64,000 bases of DNA from Amycolatopsis thermalba (GTDB lineage Bacteria; Actinomycetota; Actinomycetes; Mycobacteriales; Pseudonocardiaceae), in contig NZ_PQHW01000012.1 of NCBI RefSeq assembly GCF_003385215.1, positions 1 to 64,000 on the forward strand, given 5' to 3'. This document shows, one piece after another, positions 25,980 through 36,563 of this stretch; the stretch's first letter is position 1, and every line of letters begins with the position of its first letter. Both the position numbers and the translations under genes were made by a program. The notes beneath the pieces were generated by a model that did not search any database, was not told the DNA's origin, and saw only the letters and a list, made by a program, of their open reading frames with translations.

Positions 25980-26552
25980 ATGCCGGTACGGATCAACCGC
26001 GTGTACACCAGGGTCGGCGACAACGGCACGACCGCGCTCGGGGACGGCTCACGCGTGCCGAAGACCGACCCGCGGCTGGCCGCCTACGCCGACGTCGACG
26101 AGACGAACTCGGTGGTCGGGCTGGCGCTCGCGATGGGCGGTCTCGACGAGGAGATCGCGGTGGTGCTGCGCCGCGTGCAGAACGACCTGTTCGACGTCGG
26201 GGCGGACCTGTGCTCGCCGGTGGTGCCCGATCCGGAGTTCCCCCCGCTGCGCATCACCGAGGCCTACATCGAACGGCTGGAGGGCTGGTGCGATGCGTTC
26301 AACGAGCGCCTGCCGAAGCTGACGTCGTTCATCCTGCCGGGCGGCACCCCGGGCGCGGCGTTCCTGCACCAGGCGCGCACGGTGAGCCGCCGGGCCGAGC
26401 GGGCGGGGTGGGCGCTGGTGGAGGCCGACCCGGACCGGACGAACACGCTGGCGGTCAAGTACCTCAACCGGCTGTCCGACCTGCTCTTCATCCTGGCCCG
26501 CCTGGCCAACCCCGAGGGCGACGTGCTGTGGAAACCCGGCGGCGAGGCCTGA
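25980..26552 (+). CDS. Cob(I)alamin adenosyltransferase, PduO type
   Basis: A 190-residue ATP:cobalamin adenosyltransferase. RVYTRVGDNGTTALGDGSRV is the N-terminal ATP-binding motif, with the conserved FILPGGTPGAAFLHQARTVSRRAER helix region and an NRLSDLLFILAR C-terminus. It makes adenosylcobalamin, the cofactor of the ethylmalonyl-CoA mutase in this window and of methylmalonyl-CoA mutase. The ATG at 25980 has AAGGTG upstream; it follows the peptidase stop by ten bases, and the same gene lies beside murA in mycobacteria. Confidence 0.9.
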   Translation: MPVRINRVYTRVGDNGTTALGDGSRVPKTDPRLAAYADVDETNSVVGLALAMGGLDEEIAVVLRRVQNDLFDVGADLCSPVVPDPEFPPLRITEAYIERLEGWCDAFNERLPKLTSFILPGGTPGAAFLHQARTVSRRAERAGWALVEADPDRTNTLAVKYLNRLSDLLFILARLANPEGDVLWKPGGEA

Positions 26553-26622
26553 TCGGTTCACCCCGGGCCGGCATGCGGACATCCTCATACCCGCCACCCG
26601 CGCGGCGATCTAGGTTCGTGCC

Positions 26623-27069
26623 ATGAGCGACAACACACCGCTGCCGGGAAGCATCCGGCTGCCGGACGGGTCCTGGGTCCGCGGGCGCGGCCTGCGCCGC
26701 CCCCAGCCCACCGGCCCCGCGCCCCGATTCGGCCTCTACCTGGGCTCCGCGCGGCTGCGTCGCGAGCACGACGCCGGCCTCGGGTGGCCGCACACCTGGC
26801 TGGACTGGCCGGACTTCCGGCTGCCCCGCGACGAGAACGCCGCCGTCCGGGAAATCCGCGCCCTGCACGAGCGGGCGCGCGCGGGCGAAGCCGTCGAGGT
26901 CGCCTGTGCCGGCGGGGTCGGGCGGACCGGCACGGTCATCGCCTGCCTCGCCGTTCTGAGCGGCGTCGACCCCGCCGAGGCCGTCGCCTGGACACGGCAG
27001 CACCACCACCCCCGGGCGGTCGAAACGCCGGGGCAACGCCGCTGGGTGCGCCGGTTCACCCCAGGCTGA
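26623..27069 (+). CDS. Dual-specificity/tyrosine-type protein phosphatase
   Basis: A 148-residue protein with the cysteine phosphatase loop CAGGVGRTG (nucleophile Cys95, Arg101: the CX5R motif) and an upstream LDWPDF segment whose Asp could be the general acid. It should dephosphorylate phosphotyrosine or other phosphoesters in the cytosol. It starts 70 bases after the adenosyltransferase and its stop is one base from that of the convergent DUF2550 gene. Confidence 0.75.
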   Translation: MSDNTPLPGSIRLPDGSWVRGRGLRRPQPTGPAPRFGLYLGSARLRREHDAGLGWPHTWLDWPDFRLPRDENAAVREIRALHERARAGEAVEVACAGGVGRTGTVIACLAVLSGVDPAEAVAWTRQHHHPRAVETPGQRRWVRRFTPG

Positions 27070-27070
27070 A

Positions 27071-27505
27071 TCAGGAAGCTCTCGGCACCTGGCGTCCCGG
27101 CGGAGCGGACTCCAGCCAGGACAGGAAACCGGTCAGCGCGTCCGGCCCCATCGCGATCTCGATGGGCTCCTGGACCGCCGACTCGCAGCGCAGGACCGTC
27201 GCGTCCGAGGGCACCGCGTAGGCCTCGGTGCCGATCGGATCGCGGCGGTCGGCGATCATCAACGTCTCGCGTTCGAACACCCGGTCCGGGCCGGTGCGCA
27301 GGCTCCACACCCGGTACCAGGCGAACACCTCACCCTCGTAACGCCCCAGGCCCAGGTGCCAGCCGGCGCGCGCGTTGTCCGGATCCCACCGCAACGCGAC
27401 GCTCACCCCGCCCTGGCGACGCATCCGCCCCCAGCGGAAGCTGTACCAGAACGCGACGACGGCAAGACCGAGCAGGACGACCAGGACAACGAGGGTGATT
27501 TCCAC
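27071..27505 (-). CDS. DUF2550 membrane-anchored protein
   Basis: A 144-residue protein with one N-terminal transmembrane helix (ITLVVLVVLLGLAVVAFWYS) and a basic, beta-rich cytosolic domain containing RWGRMRRQGG and LRWDPDNARAGWHLGLGRY. It belongs to the DUF2550 family found directly behind atpC in actinobacteria (Rv1312 position in Mycobacterium tuberculosis). Role unknown; co-transcription with the ATP synthase operon is likely, with a 24-bp gap to atpC. Confidence 0.8.
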   Translation of the reverse strand: MEITLVVLVVLLGLAVVAFWYSFRWGRMRRQGGVSVALRWDPDNARAGWHLGLGRYEGEVFAWYRVWSLRTGPDRVFERETLMIADRRDPIGTEAYAVPSDATVLRCESAVQEPIEIAMGPDALTGFLSWLESAPPGRQVPRAS

Positions 27506-27529
27506 GGCCGGCTCCTGCTCGTCGCCGGA

Positions 27530-27895
27530 TCAGACCGACTGACCGGCCGCGCGGAGCCGGGCGGTCGCTCTGGCGCGCTCCGCCTCGTCCTCGGCGCTCA
27601 GCGCGGACCGGGCGGCCTCGACGTCGATCTCGTCGGCCAGCTCCGCGGTCTCGGCGAGCACGCTCACCCGCTCGGCGGTCACGGACAGGAAGCCACCGTG
27701 GACCGCGGCGCGGACGGTCTCACCGTCCGTGGTCGTCACCTTGACGACCCCACCCTCGACGAGCTGACCGAGTACCGGTTCGTGACCCGGCATCAGGCCG
27801 ATCTCACCCTCAGTGGTCTGCGCGACCACGAACGTCGCCTGGCCGGACCAGAGACGGCGCTCGACGGCGACAAGCTCGACGGTCATCTCAGCCAC
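27530..27895 (-). CDS. atpC: ATP synthase F1 epsilon subunit
   Basis: A 121-residue epsilon subunit: [17 protein letters not shown] begins the N-terminal beta-sandwich that contacts the c-ring, with [16 protein letters not shown] the family signature and a C-terminal helical part. It couples gamma rotation to the ring and restrains ATP hydrolysis. It is separated from atpD by 114 bp containing a strong hairpin, unlike the tight spacing in the rest of the operon. Confidence 0.93.
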   Translation of the reverse strand: MAEMTVELVAVERRLWSGQATFVVAQTTEGEIGLMPGHEPVLGQLVEGGVVKVTTTDGETVRAAVHGGFLSVTAERVSVLAETAELADEIDVEAARSALSAEDEAERARATARLRAAGQSV

Positions 27896-27954
27896 GTGGT
27901 TCTCCTTCGTTCCCGCGCCGATGAGCGCAGTCTAATAGGTTCGCGACCGGTTAC

Positions 27955-28003
27955 GACAACGGCGGGGTGAGAGTCCTTAAAGGACACCCGCCCCGCCGTC
28001 GTC
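27955..28003 (-). terminator. Hairpin between atpD and atpC
   Basis: ACGGCGGGG (27959-27967) pairs with CCCCGCCGT (27991-27999), extended outward by GAC/GTC and inward by GTCC/GGAC around a small AT loop. It begins seven bases past the atpD stop. There is no T-run, so it may be a partial terminator or a stabilising 3' stem. Further downstream, CCTATTAGACT (minus strand, about 27930) resembles a promoter -10 region that could serve atpC. Confidence 0.6.
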
Positions 28004-28009
28004 CCGACA

Positions 28010-29434
<1,425 letters not shown>

Positions 29435-30385
29435 CTACTCATCACTTCCTACAGCGGCGAGCGCATCGGCCCCACCGACGATTTCGCTGATCTCCTGCGT
29501 GATCTGGGCCTGTCGCGCCTGGTTGGCCAGCCGGGTGTAGGTCTCCACCAGCTCGCTGGCGTTGTCCGACGCCGACTTCATGGCGGTGCGCCGGGCGGCC
29601 AGCTCGGAAGCGGCCGACTCGAGCAGAGCCGAAAAGATCCGCGTGTTGATGTACTTCGGCAGCAGGGCCGACAGCAGCCGGTCCGCGCTGGGCTCGAACT
29701 CGTACGCCGGGAGGATCTCGCCGGACTGAGCGGTGCCCTCCGCGCCGTCTTCCACGTACTCGACCTCGAGCGGCGCCATCCGCCTGGCGACCGGGGTCTG
29801 GGTCAGCATCGACTTGAACTCGGTGTACACGATGTGCACCTCGTCCACGCCCAGGATGCCGTCCTCGCCCGGGCCGTTCGCGTCGTCGTCCGCGCCGGCG
29901 AGGAACGCCTTGGTCAGCGTCTCGCCCGCGGCGGCGGCGTTCTCGTAGTGCGGCTGGTCGGAGAACCCGGTCCAGCTGTCGACGACCTCGCGGTTGCGGA
30001 ACCGGTAGTAGTTCAGGCCCTTGCCGCCGATGACGTAGACCTGGGGCTCCTTGCCCTCCGAGCGCAGCAGCGAGAGCAGCTCCTCGGTGGCCCGCAGCAC
30101 GTTGGTGTTGTAACCACCGCACAGGCCCTTGTCACTGGTCACCACCAGCACGGCCGCCCGCTTCGGGTTGGGCCGCTCGACGAGGAACGGGTCGTCGAGG
30201 CTCGCGGCCCCGCTCGCCAGGGCGGAGAGCACCTTGGTGATCTCCTCGGCGTACGGGCGCGAAGCCTCGACCCGTGCCTGGGCACGGCCGATCCGCGAGG
30301 TGGCGATCAGTTCCATCGCCTTGGTGATCTTGCCGATCGATTTCGTCGCCCGGATCTTTGCCCGGAGCTCGCGAAGTTGCGCCAT
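29435..30385 (-). CDS. atpG: ATP synthase F1 gamma subunit
   Basis: A 316-residue central stalk protein. Long N- and C-terminal helices ([21 protein letters not shown] and the tail [20 protein letters not shown]) form the coiled coil; [15 protein letters not shown] is conserved. A 15-residue acidic insertion ([20 protein letters not shown]) resembles the actinobacterial gamma loop that limits ATP hydrolysis in mycobacteria. Directly abuts atpD. Confidence 0.96.
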   Translation of the reverse strand: MAQLRELRAKIRATKSIGKITKAMELIATSRIGRAQARVEASRPYAEEITKVLSALASGAASLDDPFLVERPNPKRAAVLVVTSDKGLCGGYNTNVLRATEELLSLLRSEGKEPQVYVIGGKGLNYYRFRNREVVDSWTGFSDQPHYENAAAAGETLTKAFLAGADDDANGPGEDGILGVDEVHIVYTEFKSMLTQTPVARRMAPLEVEYVEDGAEGTAQSGEILPAYEFEPSADRLLSALLPKYINTRIFSALLESAASELAARRTAMKSASDNASELVETYTRLANQARQAQITQEISEIVGGADALAAVGSDE

Positions 30386-30396
30386 GAGCTATCCGG

Positions 30397-32040
30397 TCAC
30401 TTCGTCGGGGCGGGCTTGTTGACCTTGACGGTCTCCTGCCCGACCTTGTCGGCGTCCATCGCCTCGGCCTCGGCCTCGTTCACGAGCTGCTCACCCGAAG
30501 AGGTGGTGAAGCCCTTCTTGAACTCGGCGGTGGCGGCGGCGACGCGCTCGGCGAGCTCGTCGGTCCACTTACCCTTGTCGCGGATCTCGGCGAGGATGTC
30601 GTCGTGCTTGTGGCGGATGTTCTCCAGCAGCTCGGAGTTGAACCGGGCCACGTCCTCCACCGGCACGTCGTCGAAGTGACCCTTGGTGCCCAGGTACACG
30701 GTGATGACCTGCTGCTCGACCGGGATCGGCGAGTACTGGGGCTGCTTGAGCACCTCGTACAGGCGGGCACCGCGGTCCAGCTGGGCACGCGAGGTCGGGT
30801 CCAGGTCGGAGGCGAAGGCGGCGAACGCCTGCAGCTCCTGGTACTGGGACAGGTCGATCCGCAGCGAACCGGACACCGTCTTCATCGCCTTGATCTGCGC
30901 GTCACCACCGACCCGGGAAACCGAGGTGGTCACGTCGACCGCGGGGCGCTGACCCGAGTTGAACAGGTCGGACTGGAAGAAGCACTGCCCGTCGGTGATC
31001 GAGATGACGTTGGTGGGGATGTAGGCCGAGATGTCGTTGGCCTTGGTCTCGATGACCGGCAGACCGGTCAGCGAGCCGCCACCCAGCTCGTCCGACAGCT
31101 TCGCGCAGCGCTCGAGCAGCCGGGAGTGCAAGTAGAAGACGTCGCCGGGGAACGCCTCGCGGCCCGGCGGGCGGCGCAGCAGCAGCGAGAGCGCGCGGTA
31201 GGCGTCGGCCTGCTTGGACAGGTCGTCGAACACGATCAGGACGTGCTTGCCCTGGTACATCCAGTGCTGGCCGAGCGCCGACCCGGTGTAGGGGGCCAGC
31301 CACTTGAAGCCGGCGGAGTCCGACGCGGGGGCCGCGACGATGGTGGTGTACTCCAGCGCGCCCGCGTCCTCGAGGGACTTGCGGACACCGGCGATGGTGG
31401 AGCCCTTCTGGCCGATCGCGACGTAGATGCAGCGGACCTGCTTGTTCGGGTCGCCGGTCGCCCAGTTGGCCTTCTGGTTGATGATCGTGTCGACGCAGAC
31501 CGCGGTCTTGCCGGTCTTGCGGTCACCGATGATCAGCTGGCGCTGGCCGCGGCCGATCGGGGTCATCGCGTCGATCGCGGTGATGCCGGTCTGCAGCGGC
31601 TCGGACACCGGCTGGCGCTGCACGACCGAGGCGGCCTGCAGCTCCAGCGCGCGCCGGTCCTCGGCCACGATGTCGCCGAGGCCGTCGATCGGCTTGCCGA
31701 GCGGGTCGATGACGCGGCCCAGGAAGGCCTCGCCGACCGGGATCGAGAGGATCTGGCCGGTGCGCTTGACCTCCTGACCCTCTTCGATCTTCTCGTAGTT
31801 ACCGAGGATGACGACACCGATCCGGCGCGGCTCCAGGTTCTGCGCCACACCGAGGATGCCGCCGGGGAACTCCAGCAGCTCGTTGGCCATGGTCGAGGGC
31901 AGACCCTCGACGTGGGCAACGCCGTCGCCGGTGTCCACGACGACGCCGACCTCTTCCCGGTTGACTTCGGGTGAGTAACTCGAGACGTAGTTCTCGATCG
32001 CGCTACGGATCTCGTCCGAGGAGATCGTCAGCTCCGCCAT
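30397..32040 (-). CDS. atpA: ATP synthase F1 alpha subunit
   Basis: A 547-residue non-catalytic subunit. [13 protein letters not shown] (about 170) is the P-loop and [15 protein letters not shown] the family signature. The C-terminus extends about 35 residues beyond enterobacterial AtpA (ending [20 protein letters not shown] region), like the mycobacterial alpha extension known to suppress ATP hydrolysis. The ATG at 32040 ([16 protein letters not shown]) is preceded by GGAACG. Eleven bases separate it from atpG. Confidence 0.96.
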   Translation of the reverse strand: MAELTISSDEIRSAIENYVSSYSPEVNREEVGVVVDTGDGVAHVEGLPSTMANELLEFPGGILGVAQNLEPRRIGVVILGNYEKIEEGQEVKRTGQILSIPVGEAFLGRVIDPLGKPIDGLGDIVAEDRRALELQAASVVQRQPVSEPLQTGITAIDAMTPIGRGQRQLIIGDRKTGKTAVCVDTIINQKANWATGDPNKQVRCIYVAIGQKGSTIAGVRKSLEDAGALEYTTIVAAPASDSAGFKWLAPYTGSALGQHWMYQGKHVLIVFDDLSKQADAYRALSLLLRRPPGREAFPGDVFYLHSRLLERCAKLSDELGGGSLTGLPVIETKANDISAYIPTNVISITDGQCFFQSDLFNSGQRPAVDVTTSVSRVGGDAQIKAMKTVSGSLRIDLSQYQELQAFAAFASDLDPTSRAQLDRGARLYEVLKQPQYSPIPVEQQVITVYLGTKGHFDDVPVEDVARFNSELLENIRHKHDDILAEIRDKGKWTDELAERVAAATAEFKKGFTTSSGEQLVNEAEAEAMDADKVGQETVKVNKPAPTK

Positions 32041-32089
32041 GTCGTTCCCGCTCTCTCGTTCCTGCAGGTGTGCAAAGTCTTGTGTGGTG

Positions 32090-32914
32090 TCAGGCCAGCT
32101 GCCTGCGCAGCTCGGCGATCCGGCCGGCGGTGCTGCCGTCGATGACCTCGTCGCCCACCCGGACGACGAGCCCGCCACCGAGGCGGGCGTCGATCTCGAC
32201 GTGCAGCCCGATCGGCCGCCCGTAGATCCGGCGCAGCTGCTCGGCCAGCCGCTCCCGCTGCTCCGCGGACAGCTCGCTCGCGCTCGTGACGTACGCGACC
32301 GAGCGCTCGCGGCGCTCCGCGGCCAGCTGGACCAGCTCGTCCAGCTTGATCCCGACGCTGCGACCCGCCGACCGGCCGACGACCTGCTCGGCCAGGGCCA
32401 GGGTGATGTCGTCCACCTTGCCCTGCAGCAGGTCGCGCAGCAGCCTGCGCTTCGCGTCACCGGGTGCCGTCTGGTCGGACAGCGTCTGCTCCAGCTCCGG
32501 GTTGCTTCCCACGATACGGGCGATCCGGAACAACTGGTCCTCGACGGCGTCCAGCTTCCCGGCCTTTTCCGCACTGGTCAGCAGCGCGTGCCGGCCGAGC
32601 GACTCCGTCCCGTCGAGCAGTTCCCGCGGGCTGGACCAGCGTGCCGCGACCACGGCGTCGAGCACGCGCAGGGTCTGCTCGGACACCTTGCCGGCCAGCA
32701 CCGAGCGGACCAGCCGGGTGCGGGCGCCCGGGTCGGACGAGGCGTCGGCGACCGCACGGCGCAGGCCGATCTCCCTGCCGAGCAGGTCGACCACGGCCAG
32801 CAGTTCATTGCCGAGAGCGGCCGGGTCGGCGCCGGCCTCGCCGGTGACCTCGGCGAGCCGGGTCTCGGCGGAGGCGAGCGCTTCGCGGCTCGCGGCGTGC
32901 AGCGTCAGCGTCAT
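32090..32914 (-). CDS. atpH: ATP synthase F1 delta subunit
   Basis: A 274-residue peripheral-stalk protein, about 100 residues longer than E. coli delta. The core delta domain starts near 10 and the C-terminal domain ends [19 protein letters not shown], the family signature. In mycobacteria delta is fused to a second b-type subunit; here it is separate, with a normal-length b gene next door. The atpF stop is five bases upstream. Confidence 0.92.
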   Translation of the reverse strand: MTLTLHAASREALASAETRLAEVTGEAGADPAALGNELLAVVDLLGREIGLRRAVADASSDPGARTRLVRSVLAGKVSEQTLRVLDAVVAARWSSPRELLDGTESLGRHALLTSAEKAGKLDAVEDQLFRIARIVGSNPELEQTLSDQTAPGDAKRRLLRDLLQGKVDDITLALAEQVVGRSAGRSVGIKLDELVQLAAERRERSVAYVTSASELSAEQRERLAEQLRRIYGRPIGLHVEIDARLGGGLVVRVGDEVIDGSTAGRIAELRRQLA

Positions 32915-32919
32915 CTGGG

Positions 32920-33471
32920 CTACTTTCCTGCTCCGTTACCGGCGCTGCTGCCGAGCTCGGCGAGGAACCGGTCGACCGTGCCACGGCGACGGACCTCGTC
33001 CTCGAGGTGCTCCCCGACGATCCGGCTCGCCAGCTCGATCGAGTTGCGGCCCAGCTCGTTGCGCAGCTCCGTGACGATCTGTGCCTTCTGGGCCTGCAGC
33101 GCGGCGTGGCCCTGGGCGATGATCCGGGCGGCCTCGTCCTGGGCCTCGGCCCGCAGCTCCTCCTTGATCCGCTCCGCCTCGAGGCGAGCGTCGTCGCGGA
33201 TCTTGGCGGCCTCGGAGTAGGCGTCCTTGAGCTGTGCCTGGTACTTCGCGAGCGCCTCTTCGGCTTCGGCCTGCGCCTTCTCCGCCTTGGCGATGCCACC
33301 CTCGATGGCCGCCGTGCGCTCCTCGTACATCTTCTCGAAGCGGGGCACGGCGAACTTCTTGAGCAGCCACAGCAGGATCAGGAAGGCCACCAGGCCGAGG
33401 ATGATCTCGCTGAGGTGCGGCAGCACCGGGTTCGGCGCTTCCGCAGCCAGCACGATCTGGGTCTTCACCAC
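32920..33471 (-). CDS. atpF: ATP synthase Fo b subunit
   Basis: A 183-residue stator subunit: one N-terminal transmembrane helix (IILGLVAFLILLWLLKKF) followed by a long Ala/Glu-rich coiled coil (EKMYEERTAAIEGGIAKAEK onward) that bridges membrane and F1. Located between atpE and atpH in the usual order. Confidence 0.94.
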   Translation of the reverse strand: MVKTQIVLAAEAPNPVLPHLSEIILGLVAFLILLWLLKKFAVPRFEKMYEERTAAIEGGIAKAEKAQAEAEEALAKYQAQLKDAYSEAAKIRDDARLEAERIKEELRAEAQDEAARIIAQGHAALQAQKAQIVTELRNELGRNSIELASRIVGEHLEDEVRRRGTVDRFLAELGSSAGNGAGK

Positions 33472-33500
33472 AACGACTCCTTCAGCGGTGAGCGGTTAAC

Positions 33501-33758
33501 TCAGGCGGCGGAGGCGATGAAGTAGACGACCAGACCGATCAGGGCGAGCACCTCGGTAAGCACGAAGGTGGTCCAGGCGATACCCATGAGCTTGCCCTGG
33601 GCCTCCGGCTGACGGGCGGTGCCGTTGATGACGGCGGCCCAGATCAGACCCACACCGATGCCCGGGCCGATCGCGCCCAGACCGTAGCCGATGGCGGCGA
33701 GACCCGGGTTGAGGTTGACAGCGGTCTCAGCGGCCTGGGCAAGAACGATGTTGCTCAC
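33501..33758 (-). CDS. atpE: ATP synthase Fo c subunit
   Basis: An 85-residue hairpin of two membrane helices joined by the polar loop GTARQPEA. Glu69 in [12 protein letters not shown] is the proton-binding carboxylate. There are no extra polar residues of a sodium site nearby, so the ring should be proton-driven. It forms the rotating ring. Confidence 0.95.
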   Translation of the reverse strand: MSNIVLAQAAETAVNLNPGLAAIGYGLGAIGPGIGVGLIWAAVINGTARQPEAQGKLMGIAWTTFVLTEVLALIGLVVYFIASAA

Positions 33759-33821
33759 TTGCGTTTCCCTTTCACTCGGTCCGCTACCACGCGGATCGGG
33801 GGCTTTTCGGTTCGTTTTCTT

Positions 33822-34604
33822 CTAGTGGTCTTCGGCGAGCGCGGCGCCGATGTAGTTCGCCGAGAGAACGGCGAACACATACGCCTGGATCACCTGGATC
33901 AGCGCTTCCACGAAGGTCATCAGGATGGCGAACGCCCACGAGACCAGCGAGATGGGCTTGAAGACCCCGCCCGCGTGGAGCAGCAGGAACTCACCCGCGA
34001 GCGTGAACACCAGCAGGATCAGGTGGCCGGCGAACATCGCGGCGAACACCCGGACCGCCAGCGTGAGCGGGTTGAGGACGAACTTCTGCAGGAACTCGAT
34101 CGGCGTCAGCAGGATGTAGATCGGGCCGGGCGCACCCGGCGGGACGGTCGCGTGCTTGAGGTAGCCCACGAAGCCGTGCCGCTTGAACCCGACGTAGTGG
34201 TACACCGGGTAGACCACCAGCAGCGACAGCGCGATCGGGAAACCGATGTGCGAGAACGTCGGGAACTGGACGATCGGGATGATCCCGAACAGGTTGTTGA
34301 TCAGCACGAAGCTGAACAGCGTCAGCACCAGCGGGATGAACGGCTTGAAGTCCTTCGACCCGATCTGCTCACGCGCGATGCCGTTGCGCGCGAAGTCGTA
34401 GACGTACTCCGCGGCGAACTGCGCCTTGCCCGGCACGACCTTCAGCTTGCGCGAGGTCAGCAGGAAGAAAGCCGCGATGATGATCACCGACAGCACGACG
34501 AGGATCATCGGCTTGGAGACGCCGAGGAAGATCGGCGGCAGGTCGAAGTCTCCGGCACCCGGGGGCGCGAACGTGTCGCCCTCGGCCAATACCAGCGCGC
34601 CCAA
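33822..34604 (-). CDS. atpB: ATP synthase Fo a subunit
   Basis: A 260-residue channel subunit with five to six helices. The essential Arg sits in LAVRVFAAMFAGHLI, and IQAYVFAVLSANYIGAAL is the C-terminal helix signature. It forms the proton half-channels against the c-ring. The start is the TTG at 34604 with GGAG five bases upstream. First F-type gene proper of the operon, after a 370-bp gap from atpI. Confidence 0.94.
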   Translation of the reverse strand: MGALVLAEGDTFAPPGAGDFDLPPIFLGVSKPMILVVLSVIIIAAFFLLTSRKLKVVPGKAQFAAEYVYDFARNGIAREQIGSKDFKPFIPLVLTLFSFVLINNLFGIIPIVQFPTFSHIGFPIALSLLVVYPVYHYVGFKRHGFVGYLKHATVPPGAPGPIYILLTPIEFLQKFVLNPLTLAVRVFAAMFAGHLILLVFTLAGEFLLLHAGGVFKPISLVSWAFAILMTFVEALIQVIQAYVFAVLSANYIGAALAEDH

Positions 34605-34974
34605 CTGGGCTCCTTCCGGTTCTCCCGGCCGGCGTTCACTCCGCCGGGGGAATCGTCACGATCTGGACTTAACGTACCCGATACGTTTCGGGTGGTTGGA
34701 GGCGGATCCCCTGAGTGAACACCGCGTGTACTTTCAGCCACTTGGGGGTTTCGGTACTACGATCTCCGACGGCAGAATCGGCCCACCCGGCTCAGGGGCC
34801 ATCCGTCTCGATCGCCACGTTGCCGGTCGGGGTTCCACATCGGGAGCGCGGCCCGGAGCCCACCTCCACGATCCGGACGATACCAGCCGGTAAATCGACA
34901 CCGTACGGGCGTACTCCTAATTGAGTCCCCACCCGCCGCGTGATCGCCGGAATCCGGCGCTGACCTGCGGGAGG
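34605..34974. promoter_or_regulatory. atpI-atpB intergenic region with two palindromes
   Basis: No gene is seen in these 370 bases, which probably hold the main atpBEFHAGDC promoter on the minus strand. AACGTA (34671-34676) and TACGTT (34682-34687) form a perfect inverted repeat with a 5-bp centre, about 67 bp upstream of the atpB start. GTACG-GG-CGTAC lies at 34903-34914. Both are candidate operators; I cannot name the regulator. Confidence 0.45.
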
Positions 34975-35406
34975 TCAGCCCGGGATGATCGTCGGGATCT
35001 TGGTCTTGCGGAACGCCAGGAACTCCGCCGCGGCCCACACCAGGATGACCGCCAGCGTGGTGAACGCGAGCGCGTAGCGGTTGAAGGAGTCCACGCCCCT
35101 GAGGGCGGTCATGACGCCGAACAGGACCAGCACCTTGAGGATGTAGCCGCCGATCGCCACGGCCATCACCATGAACGGGTCGAGCGCGGCGGACTTGCGC
35201 ATCATGAACAGCGTGACCAGGGACGACGCGAAGGCGATGACACCGCCGACCAGCGAGCCGAGCAGGCCGGGGACCCCGGACAGGATCGTCGAGACGACCA
35301 CGCCGATCACCACCGTGGCCAGCGCCGGCCACAGCGCGAAGCGCAGCATCGCGTCGGCCAGCTTGAGCACCGACTGCGCGTGCGGGTTCTCGGTCTTGTC
35401 GGTCAT
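34975..35406 (-). CDS. atpI: AtpI-like membrane protein (ATP synthase subunit I position)
   Basis: A 143-residue protein with four hydrophobic segments (ALATVVIGVVVSTILSGVPG; GSLVGGVIAFASSLVTLF; MVMAVAIGGYILKVLVLFG; YALAFTTLAVILVWAAAEFL). It occupies the atpI position before atpB, as Rv1303 does in mycobacteria; AtpI-like proteins assist c-ring assembly. Sequence similarity to classical AtpI is weak, so the symbol rests on context. It overlaps the preceding wecA-type gene by four bases (ATGA). Confidence 0.75.
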   Translation of the reverse strand: MTDKTENPHAQSVLKLADAMLRFALWPALATVVIGVVVSTILSGVPGLLGSLVGGVIAFASSLVTLFMMRKSAALDPFMVMAVAIGGYILKVLVLFGVMTALRGVDSFNRYALAFTTLAVILVWAAAEFLAFRKTKIPTIIPG

Positions 35407-36563
35407 GACACTCCCTGGTTCCGCGACCTCAGACGCGGAATGACGGACACGATCGCGGCGAGGACGAGGCCCGCGCCGACAATCCAGAGTACCGCCGTCG
35501 TGTCGAACAGCGTCACCGAGACCGCGCCGAAGCCGAGCAGGCCCGCCCACAGGTAGATCAGCAGCACCGCGCGGCGCTGCGAGTGGCCGATCTCCAGCAG
35601 GCGGTGGTGCAGGTGCATCTTGTCCGCCGCGAACGGGCTCTCGCCGCGCCGGGTGCGCCGGATGACGGCCATCAGCAGGTCGAGGACCGGCAGGAACAGC
35701 ACCGCGACGACGACCAGCAGCGGCGACAGCAGCGCCAGCGCGTCGGAGCCGCCGAACCGGGTGTAGTTGATCTTCCCGGAGGCCGAGGTGGTAGCGCCGG
35801 CCAGCATCAGGCCGATCATCATCGAACCGGAGTCGCCCATGAAGATCTTCGCGGGCTGGAAGTTGTGCGGCAGGAAGCCCAGGCACGCGCCGGCCAGCGT
35901 GGCGGCGATCAGCGCGGGCGGGTAGACGCCGACGTCGCCGCCCTGCGAGTTGAGCAGGCCGAGCGAGAACGCACAGGTCGCGGCCGCGGCGATGAAGCCC
36001 AGCCCGGCGGCCAGGCCGTCCAGCCCGTCGACGAAGTTCAGCGCGTTGACCAGCACCACCACGAGCAGCACCATCAGCAGCCCGCCCTGGTTGTTGTCCA
36101 GGGTGACGACCGAGCCGAGCGCGTCGCCGTTGCCGCCCCAGGGCACCCAGAAGACGTTCCACTGCACGCCGAAGATGACCAGGATGCCGGCGCACATGAC
36201 CTGGCCGGCGAGCTTGGTCCAGGCGTCGATCTCGAAGCGGTCGTCCAGCGCGCCGATGAGCACGATGACGCCGCCGCCGATGAGGACGCCGACCGGGTCG
36301 AGGGAGAAGTCGAACGCGCGGCGCAGCACCGGCAGCTGGTGGGCCATCGCCATGCCGCCGACGACGCCCAGGTACATGCCGACGCCACCCATCCGCGGGA
36401 TCGGGATGACGTGCACGTCGCGGGCGCGCGGGTTGGCGATCGCGCCGAGGCGGATCGCCAGGCGCCGGATGACGCCGGTGAGCAGGAACGTCAGGGTCGC
36501 GGCGATCAGGCCGACGAGGATGTACTCCCGGATCGGGAGGCCGGCGGTGGTTACGGGGGTCAT
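35403..36563 (-). CDS. wecA: Polyprenyl-phosphate GlcNAc-1-phosphate transferase (MraY/WecA family)
   Basis: A 386-residue membrane enzyme with about 11 helices. Cytoplasmic motifs are all present: IPRMGGVGMYLG, GALDDRFEIDAWTKL, NALNFVDGLDGLAAG, FMGDSGSM and the HLHHRLLEIGHS His box. It transfers GlcNAc-1-phosphate to the lipid carrier; in mycobacteria the orthologue (Rv1302) starts the arabinogalactan linker. It overlaps tsaC by one base and atpI by four, so this is one operon. Confidence 0.93.
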   Translation of the reverse strand: MTPVTTAGLPIREYILVGLIAATLTFLLTGVIRRLAIRLGAIANPRARDVHVIPIPRMGGVGMYLGVVGGMAMAHQLPVLRRAFDFSLDPVGVLIGGGVIVLIGALDDRFEIDAWTKLAGQVMCAGILVIFGVQWNVFWVPWGGNGDALGSVVTLDNNQGGLLMVLLVVVLVNALNFVDGLDGLAAGLGFIAAAATCAFSLGLLNSQGGDVGVYPPALIAATLAGACLGFLPHNFQPAKIFMGDSGSMMIGLMLAGATTSASGKINYTRFGGSDALALLSPLLVVVAVLFLPVLDLLMAVIRRTRRGESPFAADKMHLHHRLLEIGHSQRRAVLLIYLWAGLLGFGAVSVTLFDTTAVLWIVGAGLVLAAIVSVIPRLRSRNQGVS

